DNA of 64,000 nt from Neomegalonema sp. (lineage in GTDB: Bacteria > Pseudomonadota > Alphaproteobacteria > Rhodobacterales > Rhodobacteraceae), in the NCBI RefSeq assembly GCF_028688855.1, contig NZ_JAQTXI010000002.1, positions 1 to 64,000 of the forward strand, written 5' to 3'. A program made the translations under genes and the position numbers. Below, one piece after another: positions 1-8,633 of this stretch (within the stretch, counting starts at the first letter, position 1; every line of letters begins with the position of its first letter). The notes under the pieces are model-generated. The model saw nothing but the letters and a program-made list of their open reading frames with translations, was not told the DNA's origin and ran no database searches.

Positions 1-2
1 TT

Positions 3-1013
3 GAAATTTTCCGTCATGATACGGGCTGGCATGTCGCGACAGAAAACAGGGAGTTGAACCGGCCTCTCGTCGTTGCAGCAGGAGAACGGGTCGACGCGAT
101 CATCTCTGCTCAGCGGGAGGAGATCGCACATCTTTCTTCACACGCCGCGGCGCTCCTCGCAGAAGCCGCACAACATGCATCCGCGGCCGGTGCTACGAAG
201 TTTGCACGCATCGAGGCGCTCGCTGCCGAGCGCGTGGATTTGAGGCAGCGCCTTGACGAGCTGACACGTCAGTTCGCCTGTCTGAACCAGGATATTTCCG
301 CCGAGCATCATGGTCAGGCGCGTTGCGATGGGCTGGAGGCGCGGGCGGGCGTAGGAAGCCGGTATAATTTCGCGGTAGATATGGCCAAATTCGTTCAGAC
401 TGAACGCTCCGCCGCTGCGGCGCGCCTTGCAGAAATCGACGCCCATCTCGCACTTCTTGACGATCCGGATGATCAAGCGGATATCTCCTTGTCCACACAA
501 GGTCTTCTGGACCGGATCACTGCGCAGCGTGCGCGCATGTTGGTCGAACTTGAGCGGCTGACGGCCGATCGAGACGCCGCAGTGCAGGCCGCCGCTCTGG
601 CCGATCCTGACTTCGCACCTCTCCCCGATGGTCTGATCGCGCGCGGCGAAGCGCTTGAAACTTTGGCGAAGACTTCGAACTGGCTGGCTATGCGCATCTG
701 GCTCGTATTCTTGACCATCGTCGTTCTGGACATCAGCGCTATCCTTGTCATGTCGCTCATGCCAGCGCCTCAGACGGTCGTGCTGGGCGAAGCCCTGACG
801 GCCGAAATCGCCATTCGGCAGGCCCTCGCACGGGCAGAACAGGCCACCTCCGAAGCGATGGCGTCAATGTTCGACGCCCGTATCCGGGCGGCTGAGGCGG
901 AAAACGTGGCCGACGAACGCGTCTCCTCTTTGAGGGCCGCCATAGAGACGCGCCGCATGCTCAACAAGCAAGTGAACGCCGAACTGGGCAGGCGGTTCCG
1001 CAAGGCCGCCTGA
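3..1013 (+). CDS. DUF4407-like coiled-coil membrane protein, 5' end outside window
   Basis: The frame is open from base 3 with no stop before the first possible start (TTG at 54), and the codons before it read as normal protein, so the true start probably lies left of the window. What is visible is a mostly helical, Ala/Arg/Glu-rich coiled coil (about 300 residues), then a segment reading LIARGEALETLAK followed by one hydrophobic stretch (MRIWLVFLTIVVLDISAILV, coded at about 691-750), then another short charged helix. A regulatory-looking helix followed by a membrane segment in this arrangement resembles the conserved part of DUF4407 proteins, whose function is unknown. It is the first of five forward genes; the next starts about 150 bases after its stop. 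Family assignment is from memory of the motif and is moderate. Confidence 0.6.
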   Translation, partial: EIFRHDTGWHVATENRELNRPLVVAAGERVDAIISAQREEIAHLSSHAAALLAEAAQHASAAGATKFARIEALAAERVDLRQRLDELTRQFACLNQDISAEHHGQARCDGLEARAGVGSRYNFAVDMAKFVQTERSAAAARLAEIDAHLALLDDPDDQADISLSTQGLLDRITAQRARMLVELERLTADRDAAVQAAALADPDFAPLPDGLIARGEALETLAKTSNWLAMRIWLVFLTIVVLDISAILVMSLMPAPQTVVLGEALTAEIAIRQALARAEQATSEAMASMFDARIRAAEAENVADERVSSLRAAIETRRMLNKQVNAELGRRFRKAA

Positions 1014-1168
1014 CCGGCGGGATGCCGACTTCGGGGGCCTGCGCCGATTTTGATTTTTTTTCGCACCGAGCGAGAAAACACAGCGCGTCCCCCGATGAAG
1101 GTATTGAGCAGCTTCATGCTGTGAACCGCAGAAGCTTCACCTCCAGATCTCAGCACAAGGATTTCATC

Positions 1169-1753
1169 GTGACCGATTCCTCCTTGACCCTCCGCAGCGC
1201 GGTCACGCCGCACAGGCTCAGCGTGAACGACGAGATGGGCTCCTCGATCACCACCGCGATCGACCAGCTGGCAGGCGACGGCTCGCTCTACACCCGCTTG
1301 CGCCTGCGGGGCGCCCGTAGCCGCGAGGCGATCAAGCTGGCCGAAACGGCGCTTGTGGAAAGCATGGCTGCGAAGCGCCGGACCTTCGTGGTCGCGGTCG
1401 GCCTCGCCGAAGATCACGCCCGCAAGCTCTTGCTTGATGATTCGATGAGGAACACCGAGGCGATCCAGCGCGAAATCGCCCAGACCATCAGCGACGCGCT
1501 TGAGAACTTCGAGCGCCTCATCAACACCCGCGAACAGGCGGCCTACGCCAGCGAACTCGCACGGATCGATGAGGCGCGGGCGCTGCGCGATGCGGGAAGG
1601 CTGAGCGAGCGGCGCTACGAACAGTTGGAGGCGAGCATCCAAGCGAGCACGGACAAGATCATCGAGGGCGTACACGAGACTACGCGCGAAATCTTCGCAA
1701 ATCTGCGCCGTCGCTTCAGCGCGGCTCTGCGGCAGGGCAATGGGCTCGATTGA
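1169..1753 (+). CDS. hypothetical helical protein
   Basis: A 194-residue protein I do not recognise. The frame is open upstream to 1022, but I choose GTG at 1169 because AAGG (1157-1160) sits eight bases before it and the upstream codons look non-coding in character. The product has no signal peptide or membrane segment. Its first 50 residues are polar; the rest is strongly helical with many Ala, Glu and Arg, including a heptad-like region (about residues 95-185), which suggests a soluble coiled-coil protein. It follows the DUF4407-like gene and precedes a probable DNA-binding protein, so it may share their accessory role, but nothing in the sequence shows what it does. Confidence 0.6.
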   Translation: MTDSSLTLRSAVTPHRLSVNDEMGSSITTAIDQLAGDGSLYTRLRLRGARSREAIKLAETALVESMAAKRRTFVVAVGLAEDHARKLLLDDSMRNTEAIQREIAQTISDALENFERLINTREQAAYASELARIDEARALRDAGRLSERRYEQLEASIQASTDKIIEGVHETTREIFANLRRRFSAALRQGNGLD

Positions 1754-2143
1754 CGCTTCTTCCGACCGCCTTCGCGGGGGACGGGATCAACAAACCGACC
1801 ACCCTCGCGAGCGAGGTCTGACAAGAGTCCGCCTCCTGAGGCGCAACAGCCAGAAAAGGATAAATATTGACGCCCTCGATCAAGGAGGGAAAAGTCGTCT
1901 GGCCGCTTGCTGGCGGCGTATGTCGGCCGATCTTTCGATGCGGGCGTCGCGCTTGAAAACGACCGGGCTGGGACGAAGCGCTATCAGCGCGTCCATCCTG
2001 TCAGCCCCCCCCTCAATCTCCCTCCGCCGATGAAAACCGGACTGCGGGTGATTGATCGCTGCGTATGACGAAAAATCTCTTTAGGAGCCGCAACGGCTCC
2101 TGGAATCCAGACATAAACGATCAAAATTAAAAGGAATGTCGAC
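1754..2143. other. intergenic region with a short perfect inverted repeat
   Basis: No convincing gene is seen in these 390 bases; the short open frames lack ribosome sites. At 2083-2101 there is a perfect 8-bp inverted repeat (AGGAGCCG, loop CAA, CGGCTCCT). It lies about 40 bases before the next start codon, so it could be an operator or a leader hairpin. Read on the reverse strand it is followed by an A/T-rich stretch, but no reverse gene ends here. Confidence 0.4.
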
Positions 2144-3202
2144 ATGTCAGATAAATTTTCTCCTCCTATCGAACGCGACAGGCAAAAGATCAACTTGGAA
2201 TTCGACCGACAGCACAGAGCCTATTTGACAAGTCATAGATGTAGATCGCCACGCAGCATAGATCGCGGCGATCTTGCCAACCGGATGGCTCTGCAGTTCG
2301 ATGACGCCTATCGCACCAACGAGAGCTTCCGCGAATATGTGGGGAAACACGGGGTGGGCGCTGTTCGTCAGCACCCTTTCTGGAGGCGATGGCTGGCTTG
2401 GGAGATCTCCGAGCAGTGGCGTCAGCATTTCGGCGCCATGCCGAGGATGACGACCTCTGGACAAAACCTGTTCCTGAGGCTCGCCGCTTGTCGCCAAGAC
2501 GGCATGTTGTTTCCCCTTGTCGGCGACAGGCTGCCTGACTCCGAACGATTGATCCTTAAGAAGCTGCTGGATCCGAAGATGAAGAAGGTCTGGGAGGTCC
2601 CAACGGAAGAGAATCTCGGGGTATGGGCGCGGGATGCGGACCTCGGTCCTGTCACCTTGCGGCCGACCGACAAGGGTTTTGGCGGGGGACATCAGGATTT
2701 GGAGTTTCTCCTGAGCTGCGGCTACCTTGAGAAGCAGCGCTGCGACGCCCCAAATCAACTTTGGCGCTATGAAGAGAACGTAGCCACGACCTTGCGGCTG
2801 ACGGAGGCGGGTCGCACCTATAGAGAAAATCTCATGAACGGCGGATCCTTGGTCAGTATTGATCATGCTTATGAAGCTTATGGGGATTTTCCGGATGATG
2901 AATCTGGGGCGGAGGACCTGGTCGATCGTGAAGCCTTCAAGACCTGGTCAGCCGACATTGGACTTCAGGAGGTGTTAGATTTTGCGGTCAGCGTGTATCA
3001 GATGCCTGAGGATCAGGCTCTGGCTTACCTTCTTCTCAAGAAAGGCGAAGCCCCTGATGACAATCCGTGGACACTCGCGCAGGTCAGCAAGAGGATCAAC
3101 AAAAGCACCTCGACGATTTCTCGATTAAAGCAGAAATGGGATGATCATTTCGAAAATCCTGAAGTTTTGTCGATGCTGAACAAACACTTCCGATCAAAAT
3201 AG
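2144..3202 (+). CDS. probable DNA-binding protein with helix-turn-helix segments
   Basis: A 352-residue soluble protein starting at ATG 2144 with AAGGA at 2131-2135. I do not recognise the family. Two segments look like helix-turn-helix folds: a winged-helix-like part near residues 170-230, and a C-terminal segment near residues 308-340 (WTLAQVSKRINKSTSTISRL) that looks like a sigma-region-4 type helix-turn-helix, with the typical small-residue turn and Ser/Thr-rich recognition helix. No signal peptide or membrane segment is present. It sits alone after a 390-base gap and before two genes that follow closely, so it may regulate this cluster. The local base composition is less GC-rich than the methylotrophy part of the window, which fits an accessory region. 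Confidence 0.6.
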   Translation: MSDKFSPPIERDRQKINLEFDRQHRAYLTSHRCRSPRSIDRGDLANRMALQFDDAYRTNESFREYVGKHGVGAVRQHPFWRRWLAWEISEQWRQHFGAMPRMTTSGQNLFLRLAACRQDGMLFPLVGDRLPDSERLILKKLLDPKMKKVWEVPTEENLGVWARDADLGPVTLRPTDKGFGGGHQDLEFLLSCGYLEKQRCDAPNQLWRYEENVATTLRLTEAGRTYRENLMNGGSLVSIDHAYEAYGDFPDDESGAEDLVDREAFKTWSADIGLQEVLDFAVSVYQMPEDQALAYLLLKKGEAPDDNPWTLAQVSKRINKSTSTISRLKQKWDDHFENPEVLSMLNKHFRSK

Positions 3203-3273
3203 ATCCAACCTCCCACTAAATCAGCGTCGTATATACGAAAAATTTCGACGCCATGTAATCATTGAGAAACATT

Positions 3274-3963
3274 ATGGAAAACAGCACGATCAAGAACGCA
3301 AAACCGAACGAACGCCTTGCCGTTCTTTTCAAGCAAACGGCTCTTGGCGTGGATCTGGAAGAGGTATTGGATGAATTGTCTACTCCAGATAATTCCCGTA
3401 TGGCAGGTGAAGACTTGGCCGAAGAGAATGCGCCAGCTGTCACGCCGCAAGATGCAGCGGCGGTCAGAGCTCCGTGGCGAAAGCAGATTTCCCTCATCCT
3501 CGACCGTGTGTCGGATTGGGCTCTTCTGGCTCCGCGCTTTTTTGATCTCGGCCCAGGCGAAATGGGCCTGGGCACGGGAGCCCATGCGAGCGCTGGGAGG
3601 GCGAGCACCGCATGGAGAAAGCGTGAAGGTGAGAACTTCCGCAAATGGAGACAAGGAGACCTTCATCTCGTCTTGAACTGCGAGAATGAGCCGCCTTTTG
3701 CGGTGACATTGCTCATCGACGAAGGTCCTGACGTGCGCCTGCAGCGACTTTGCTGGATCGAAGAGCACTCGCTTGCAGGCGACCCCAATGCCCCAGCGGC
3801 ACTGGTCGCGTTCCCTCTCGAACGGATTGGTGATCGCGCCTATCGTGTGGAAATGTCGGTGGGCAAATTCAGTGCAAGACTGAGCGCCATAGAGGCCGCG
3901 AAGAAGGGGCGCAAAGAGGGTGGAGATCCTCGCCTTTTGCTGCCTTTTGTGGAGATGGAATAG
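3274..3963 (+). CDS. hypothetical protein preceding the Lon-like protein
   Basis: A 229-residue protein of unknown function. Two starts are possible: TTG at 3262 and ATG at 3274; I prefer ATG, though neither has a strong ribosome site. There is no signal peptide or membrane segment. The N-terminal 60 residues are acidic and probably helical; residues 60-160 mix beta and helix with a Gly-rich stretch (DLGPGEMGLGTGAH); the C-terminus is basic. Its stop lies three bases before the TTG start of the 1470-residue Lon-like protein, so the two are almost certainly co-translated and may act together as adaptor or regulator and effector. That partnership is inferred only from spacing. Confidence 0.6.
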   Translation: MENSTIKNAKPNERLAVLFKQTALGVDLEEVLDELSTPDNSRMAGEDLAEENAPAVTPQDAAAVRAPWRKQISLILDRVSDWALLAPRFFDLGPGEMGLGTGAHASAGRASTAWRKREGENFRKWRQGDLHLVLNCENEPPFAVTLLIDEGPDVRLQRLCWIEEHSLAGDPNAPAALVAFPLERIGDRAYRVEMSVGKFSARLSAIEAAKKGRKEGGDPRLLLPFVEME

Positions 3964-3966
3964 GCC

Positions 3967-6900
3967 TTGGCGGATTTGACATCCTCGATCGCTTACAAAG
4001 CCATGTCCGGCAGACCAAATGTGGACGCCCTTGCAGCTTGCTGGTTGCAGGATCAGTCCATCGCGTTCGCAGCGACGCTGCTTGGCAAGATAGATGCGAT
4101 TTTCGAGCCGCGCCCTTTCGCTTGTGCGAGCTTGATTGCGGAAAGCATCGACGCCATCCATGCGGGACTCTTGTCAGACAGCACGTTGGCGCTAGTCTCC
4201 ACGATCGACCGCAACTACTACGACAAGGACAGGCTTGCAAATTGGGATCTGCTTCAGCTTTTAAGCGTGGCTGACCCGTTGGAGCTGGCCGTAACGGCGG
4301 CGCAGGCGGAACTTGCGAAACGTGATGGGATAGGAGCGAACGGGCTGAACCGGGTGCTCATCTCCCATGCAGTTTACTTGTTGAGACGGCCGCATCTTTC
4401 ATGTCTCAAATTCCTGAAATGGTTGAATCGCGCGGCGCCTCACGCAGCGCCGGGCGTGAAGCGGGTCCTTGCGGGCTTGCTGCAAACGAACTCGACGATG
4501 GGAGCGCAAGTTGAAGAGGCGCTGGCGAAGAGCCGGGACGCCTTCATGCAGACTCGCGACCGCCTTGACGGCATAGATGCATTCCATGGATTGGTTCTTG
4601 AGGCCGCTGGAGAGCAACGCGATCAGGTCTCAATCTGGTGGGCGCGCATCTGCATGGCCTATCGGAGCAGCCTTTTTTGCTGGCCGCTGCTGACGGAAAG
4701 ATCGAGCAGCAAAGAGGATGGCGGCGCGCGCGGCCTCAGCCTGCCGATATCGCTCTTCATGATCGAGGACGGGAAATCCAGATGGCGTCCGGAACCCAAC
4801 CCCCGAGGCCAAAGGATCTGGTTCAAATACAAGCTGTCCCGGTCCGAGGAGAGGGTCAGGGCGGAGCCTCGTTTTCGGGAGGCGCGTGACGGATTGCCTT
4901 CCCATATCGACGGCTTCCGCTTCGGATTGACCCAGGAATGGTGGCGAGCCTTCGCAATCGGGATGGACGTCGCCAAAAAGCTGTGGGCCAGTCAGAATGG
5001 AAGGTTCAGATTTACAGCCAGCGAAGCAGCAGACAGAAAGCTGCAGGCGAGCCTGAATGTCGACTTGCGGGCAGCCTGCGACATCGTCGAGTCGGTGTTC
5101 TCGTCCGTACCAGAGGATGACTGGAGCAAACTCGGTCAGGAAAAGCACTTCTTCATTGTCGCGGATCGAAGCGCTGAGGCCTATTGGGTTCAGTGCGTGC
5201 TCGCGCTTCTTCTGCCCTCCGGCGATCTCCCCATGGGCCTCTGCACCGGCACCATTGATTATCATGATGGCGAGTTTGAAGTTGGCAATGTCAAAGGTGT
5301 GGTCGAGAAGCTCGAATACGCGAACCGCGCGGGTTTCCCAAGGGTCGTCGTCCCGGGCGACGGCCGTGATTTCCATGGGGAGAATCCCCTCGAAGCAGAT
5401 GAGCTCGACGTGGGAGAAGGCGTCAGCGGCGACCCTCCCTCCTCTGAAGTCGATGCGGGCCGCGAATCCGCCGATGACGCGACTGAAGCGGATAGGGTCA
5501 AGGCTGAGTTGAAAGCTTTCCTGGATCGTCTGGAGGCCCGTGAAATCCATCCTGAATTGAAGGGGCTTCAGGATCGTCTGGAGGCGCATCAGGCCCGCAA
5601 GACCTTGGAAGTGAATTTCGCGCGTACGGCCCGCGCCGCTGCGGATGCGATGCAACCCTCCGGCTGGCGTCGCACGGACTTTCTCAGGACGCCTGAGTTC
5701 AAACGGACGTTCGGCCGAACCCAAAAGCGTCTCTTCATCCGGGACGCCCTTGGGCGCCGCCTGCTCGCTCGCCGCCTGAAGCGCGAGGAAATCGCGGACT
5801 ATCGTCGCAACAGCTGGCGCGATGATGAAACCCAAGAAATGGAGATGCTGGATCGACTCCTGCTGTCCAGAACCGGTCGAATGGTGAAGCACGTCGAGCC
5901 TTCCGCCGTCCGCCGGATCGCCCCAAGCTTATCCGTTGAGAAAGCCTTGGGCAAATGGGCTGCATGGAAGGACAATCAGGTGCGCGCAGGAGAGAGCGGC
6001 GGCAAGGGCCCCGGACTCGGCGTGGTGACGTTGCGGACGGCGGAAGGAGACACCGAGACGCGGCTCTGGGCCGCTCTGGCCGAAATGCTCGACGCCGATG
6101 ACGGCTGGTGGGAGAAATTTCAGTGGGCCGACCTGCCTGAAGCGGCTGATCTGCTTGCACAACTTCTCTGCAACCACCATGCGGATCCCCGGATCAGTCC
6201 GGGTTCGGCGCCCGATCTGCTGATCGTCTTTGATGACGCCAGCTTGGCCACACGACGGACGAACTCCATCTTTCCTGAAGACTTCCATCATCAGTTCATT
6301 GATCTGCTCAATCCGCGCCACCAGACCAACCACAAGTTCGATCATCTGGACAAAGCGTTGAAGCAGCATGACCGCGGCATCCGTGATCTCAAGACACGCA
6401 TCCTCGTTGTTCTCAAGGAAGAGATGACCGCAGCGTCAGCGCCTCGGGCTGATGTCGCTGAAGCGGAGTTGCCGTCCCAGGAACGCGCCTTGCTTGAACA
6501 GCTCGGGATCTTCCGCTTCGGATGCAGCAGGCACGCAGGCTATGCGATGGCGAACTTCCAAATCGAGGGGTCCGCGCGCCTGACCTGGAAGGGGTTCACG
6601 CAGATCACGGACGTCTTGATCGCGCGAAGACTGCTTTCGGTCAGCGGCAACGTCCTCACCATCACGCCCAAGGGGCGGCGGGCGCTCGCAGACATGGACC
6701 TTTCCAGGGACCCATGGCGTTGCGGCCTTGCGCATCGCCACGCAGCCCTGGCGCTATGCCCCATTCTCCATCCGCAAGGAGCGCGCATTTCTACGAACCG
6801 GGATCGTCAACTCGAGCCGGAAAGCGTCCTTGAAGCGACTTGGCACCTCAAGCAAGCTTTCGATCTCGTCCCGTGGCGCTTCCGTTCACGTTGGCGCACA

Positions 6901-8379
6901 GTAGACGGCTTGCCTCCTGTTCCGGATTCTCAGGCGTTGCTCACCTTCGTCCGCACCTCCCCGGACTGGGATACGGTTCTGCGCCTACGCGTCAATTCCG
7001 TGACCCGACAGGAGAGCGTCGACCTTTGCCGTGAGCTCTTGTCAGCGCAGAGGGAGGCAAGGGGGCGGGAGCCGCCCTCATCCGTCGTGGGCTTGGCCAT
7101 TGAAACCATGGGTCGCGTCTTCAAGAACGAGAACCAAAGCAAGGACAGCATCGAGCCGCAGGCGCTGGAGATCATCGAGATGGTCGACAGGGCCATGGAT
7201 GGCCTGAAGAACGAGGGCCTCACCAAATCAGCGCGGCAGCGTCGGCTGCGGCACCTCTTGTCTCGCCAGATATTCGCCTTGCGCATGTTGGGGCTGCCAT
7301 TGACGGATCCTCGTATGGCCGACGCAAGATCCTATATCGACACTGCGGTCAGCGCGATCCTCAAATCCGATTTTCTCCAGCAGATCGGCGACGGGCGGGA
7401 AGGGCTTGACGATTTCCCGATTTCTCTGGACTGCTGGCGGACGCTATGGGCGGACGGCAACCGCACGGCGACTCCCAATAAAACCCTGAGCGTGGCCGAG
7501 CGGTCGAGATACGCCTACGCCGCAGTTCGGGCCAATCTGGCGAGGAGCAAGGCCGATCATCCGCCAAGCGAACCCTGGGACGAAGCATGGATCGCGTATT
7601 TCATCTTGACGCGACCGGAAGTCATAGGCCCAAGGCAAATCGTCGCCCCCTTGAACACATGGTGGGATGTTTACGGAAAGAACAAGGGGGACGCGAAGGC
7701 GTTTGGGAGGCGCGTTCTCGATCTTCAACCGCATGCACAACGCTCGGGCAGGGGCAAAGGTCCTTGGCAAGAGCGGTGGCTTGCCGACCTCGGGGAGGGT
7801 TGCAGCAATCTCTGGCGTTTTGTGACGAACCCCGAACCAGAACTCCGCCTCGTAGGCCCCCCTGTCGCGCCTGCGCTGCGGCTGATCGCCGTTCTCGCCA
7901 TGGAGGAAACACTCCCAGCTTGGCGGTTTATGCAGGAAAGCGGGCCCGAATGGCACGATCGCTGGCCGGAATTCGCGCTGAAACAACACAGGCTCAGTCG
8001 TTCAGGGTCGGCGGCTGAGGCGACCGAATTCGTCGCCGATGAATGGTCGGCGCTGGGACGTGCCGTCGTCAGTCACAGAGCAGGCTGGGTCGCAATGCTC
8101 GCCCATCTAGCGGCCTGCAACGAAGAAATACAGCTTTTGCGTGTAAAGAATTGGCTGCGCTCCCTGGAAGGGATAGGCGTTGATCAGCTTCAGGACTCAG
8201 ACCCTGAAAATCTCCAGAAGGCCCTGAGCATGCCTTTGGTCGGCGGTTTCTCGAAAGCTCAGCAAGACGCACGGATGAATGCAAGATTTCTTCTTGGTTT
8301 GCAGAAAAATCGCAGATTCTCTCTATACGGGCATTATCGCAAATTATTCCAGCACTTATTGCATAAATCGTCTTTTTGA
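3967..8379 (+). CDS. giant protein with a divergent Lon-type (S16) peptidase domain
   Basis: A 1470-residue protein starting at TTG 3967, three bases after the previous stop (an in-frame ATG at 4003 is possible). Residues about 395-465 match the pattern of the Lon proteolytic domain: ADRSAEAYW (Ser402), then GDLPMGLCTGTIDY, then VGNVKGVVEKLEYANRAG (Lys448), then VVVPG. The Ser-to-Lys distance is 46, against 43 in E. coli Lon (S679/K722), explained by three extra residues before EKL. Lon's AAA ATPase module is not visible: I see no Walker A motif. The rest comprises a helical N-terminus, an acidic linker (about 470-520), a winged-helix-like segment (about 870-910), and helical C-terminal regions I cannot name. 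It may be a nucleotide-independent protease effector; activity is inferred from two residues and the fold signature only. Confidence 0.65.
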   Translation: MADLTSSIAYKAMSGRPNVDALAACWLQDQSIAFAATLLGKIDAIFEPRPFACASLIAESIDAIHAGLLSDSTLALVSTIDRNYYDKDRLANWDLLQLLSVADPLELAVTAAQAELAKRDGIGANGLNRVLISHAVYLLRRPHLSCLKFLKWLNRAAPHAAPGVKRVLAGLLQTNSTMGAQVEEALAKSRDAFMQTRDRLDGIDAFHGLVLEAAGEQRDQVSIWWARICMAYRSSLFCWPLLTERSSSKEDGGARGLSLPISLFMIEDGKSRWRPEPNPRGQRIWFKYKLSRSEERVRAEPRFREARDGLPSHIDGFRFGLTQEWWRAFAIGMDVAKKLWASQNGRFRFTASEAADRKLQASLNVDLRAACDIVESVFSSVPEDDWSKLGQEKHFFIVADRSAEAYWVQCVLALLLPSGDLPMGLCTGTIDYHDGEFEVGNVKGVVEKLEYANRAGFPRVVVPGDGRDFHGENPLEADELDVGEGVSGDPPSSEVDAGRESADDATEADRVKAELKAFLDRLEAREIHPELKGLQDRLEAHQARKTLEVNFARTARAAADAMQPSGWRRTDFLRTPEFKRTFGRTQKRLFIRDALGRRLLARRLKREEIADYRRNSWRDDETQEMEMLDRLLLSRTGRMVKHVEPSAVRRIAPSLSVEKALGKWAAWKDNQVRAGESGGKGPGLGVVTLRTAEGDTETRLWAALAEMLDADDGWWEKFQWADLPEAADLLAQLLCNHHADPRISPGSAPDLLIVFDDASLATRRTNSIFPEDFHHQFIDLLNPRHQTNHKFDHLDKALKQHDRGIRDLKTRILVVLKEEMTAASAPRADVAEAELPSQERALLEQLGIFRFGCSRHAGYAMANFQIEGSARLTWKGFTQITDVLIARRLLSVSGNVLTITPKGRRALADMDLSRDPWRCGLAHRHAALALCPILHPQGARISTNRDRQLEPESVLEATWHLKQAFDLVPWRFRSRWRTVDGLPPVPDSQALLTFVRTSPDWDTVLRLRVNSVTRQESVDLCRELLSAQREARGREPPSSVVGLAIETMGRVFKNENQSKDSIEPQALEIIEMVDRAMDGLKNEGLTKSARQRRLRHLLSRQIFALRMLGLPLTDPRMADARSYIDTAVSAILKSDFLQQIGDGREGLDDFPISLDCWRTLWADGNRTATPNKTLSVAERSRYAYAAVRANLARSKADHPPSEPWDEAWIAYFILTRPEVIGPRQIVAPLNTWWDVYGKNKGDAKAFGRRVLDLQPHAQRSGRGKGPWQERWLADLGEGCSNLWRFVTNPEPELRLVGPPVAPALRLIAVLAMEETLPAWRFMQESGPEWHDRWPEFALKQHRLSRSGSAAEATEFVADEWSALGRAVVSHRAGWVAMLAHLAACNEEIQLLRVKNWLRSLEGIGVDQLQDSDPENLQKALSMPLVGGFSKAQQDARMNARFLLGLQKNRRFSLYGHYRKLFQHLLHKSSF

Positions 8380-8401
8380 GAATCTCTGACGAATAGGAGC
8401 G

Positions 8402-8430
8402 AATTGCTCACGTGATCGACACGAGCAATT
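8402..8430. terminator. hairpin between convergent gene clusters
   Basis: AATTGCTC at 8402-8409 pairs with GAGCAATT at 8423-8430, with an inner GTG/CAC pair around the loop ATCGA. It lies just after the stop at 8379 and may end transcription of the forward cluster. There is no clean T-run, so this is tentative. Confidence 0.4.
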
Positions 8431-8499
8431 ACTCAGGATCATTTTCCACAATAACAGGCGGCCATGTCAGGCTCTGGGCATGATGCCTCCCACTGAGGC

Positions 8500-8633
8500 A
8501 TTCGGATTAGCAGTTTTTTAATAAAAATATTCATGATGCTCAATGCATATAAAATATGCATCATTATCATAAGTATCATTAAAATAAAATATAAATTACA
8601 TCAAATGACTATATAAATAATATCTAAAATAAT
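8500..8633. other. AT-rich intergenic segment with an AT palindrome
   Basis: This segment is strikingly AT-rich against its surroundings and continues into the 3' end of the reverse gene at 8634. It contains a perfect inverted repeat, ATGCATAT (8543-8550), spacer AAA, ATATGCAT (8554-8561). On the reverse strand the repeat is followed by a T-rich tract, so it could terminate the leftward operon. No gene is seen. Confidence 0.45.

Noticed and set aside
1740..2033. Small forward open frame between two accessory genes
   Set aside because: No ribosome site, overlaps the previous gene's end, and the composition does not look coding.
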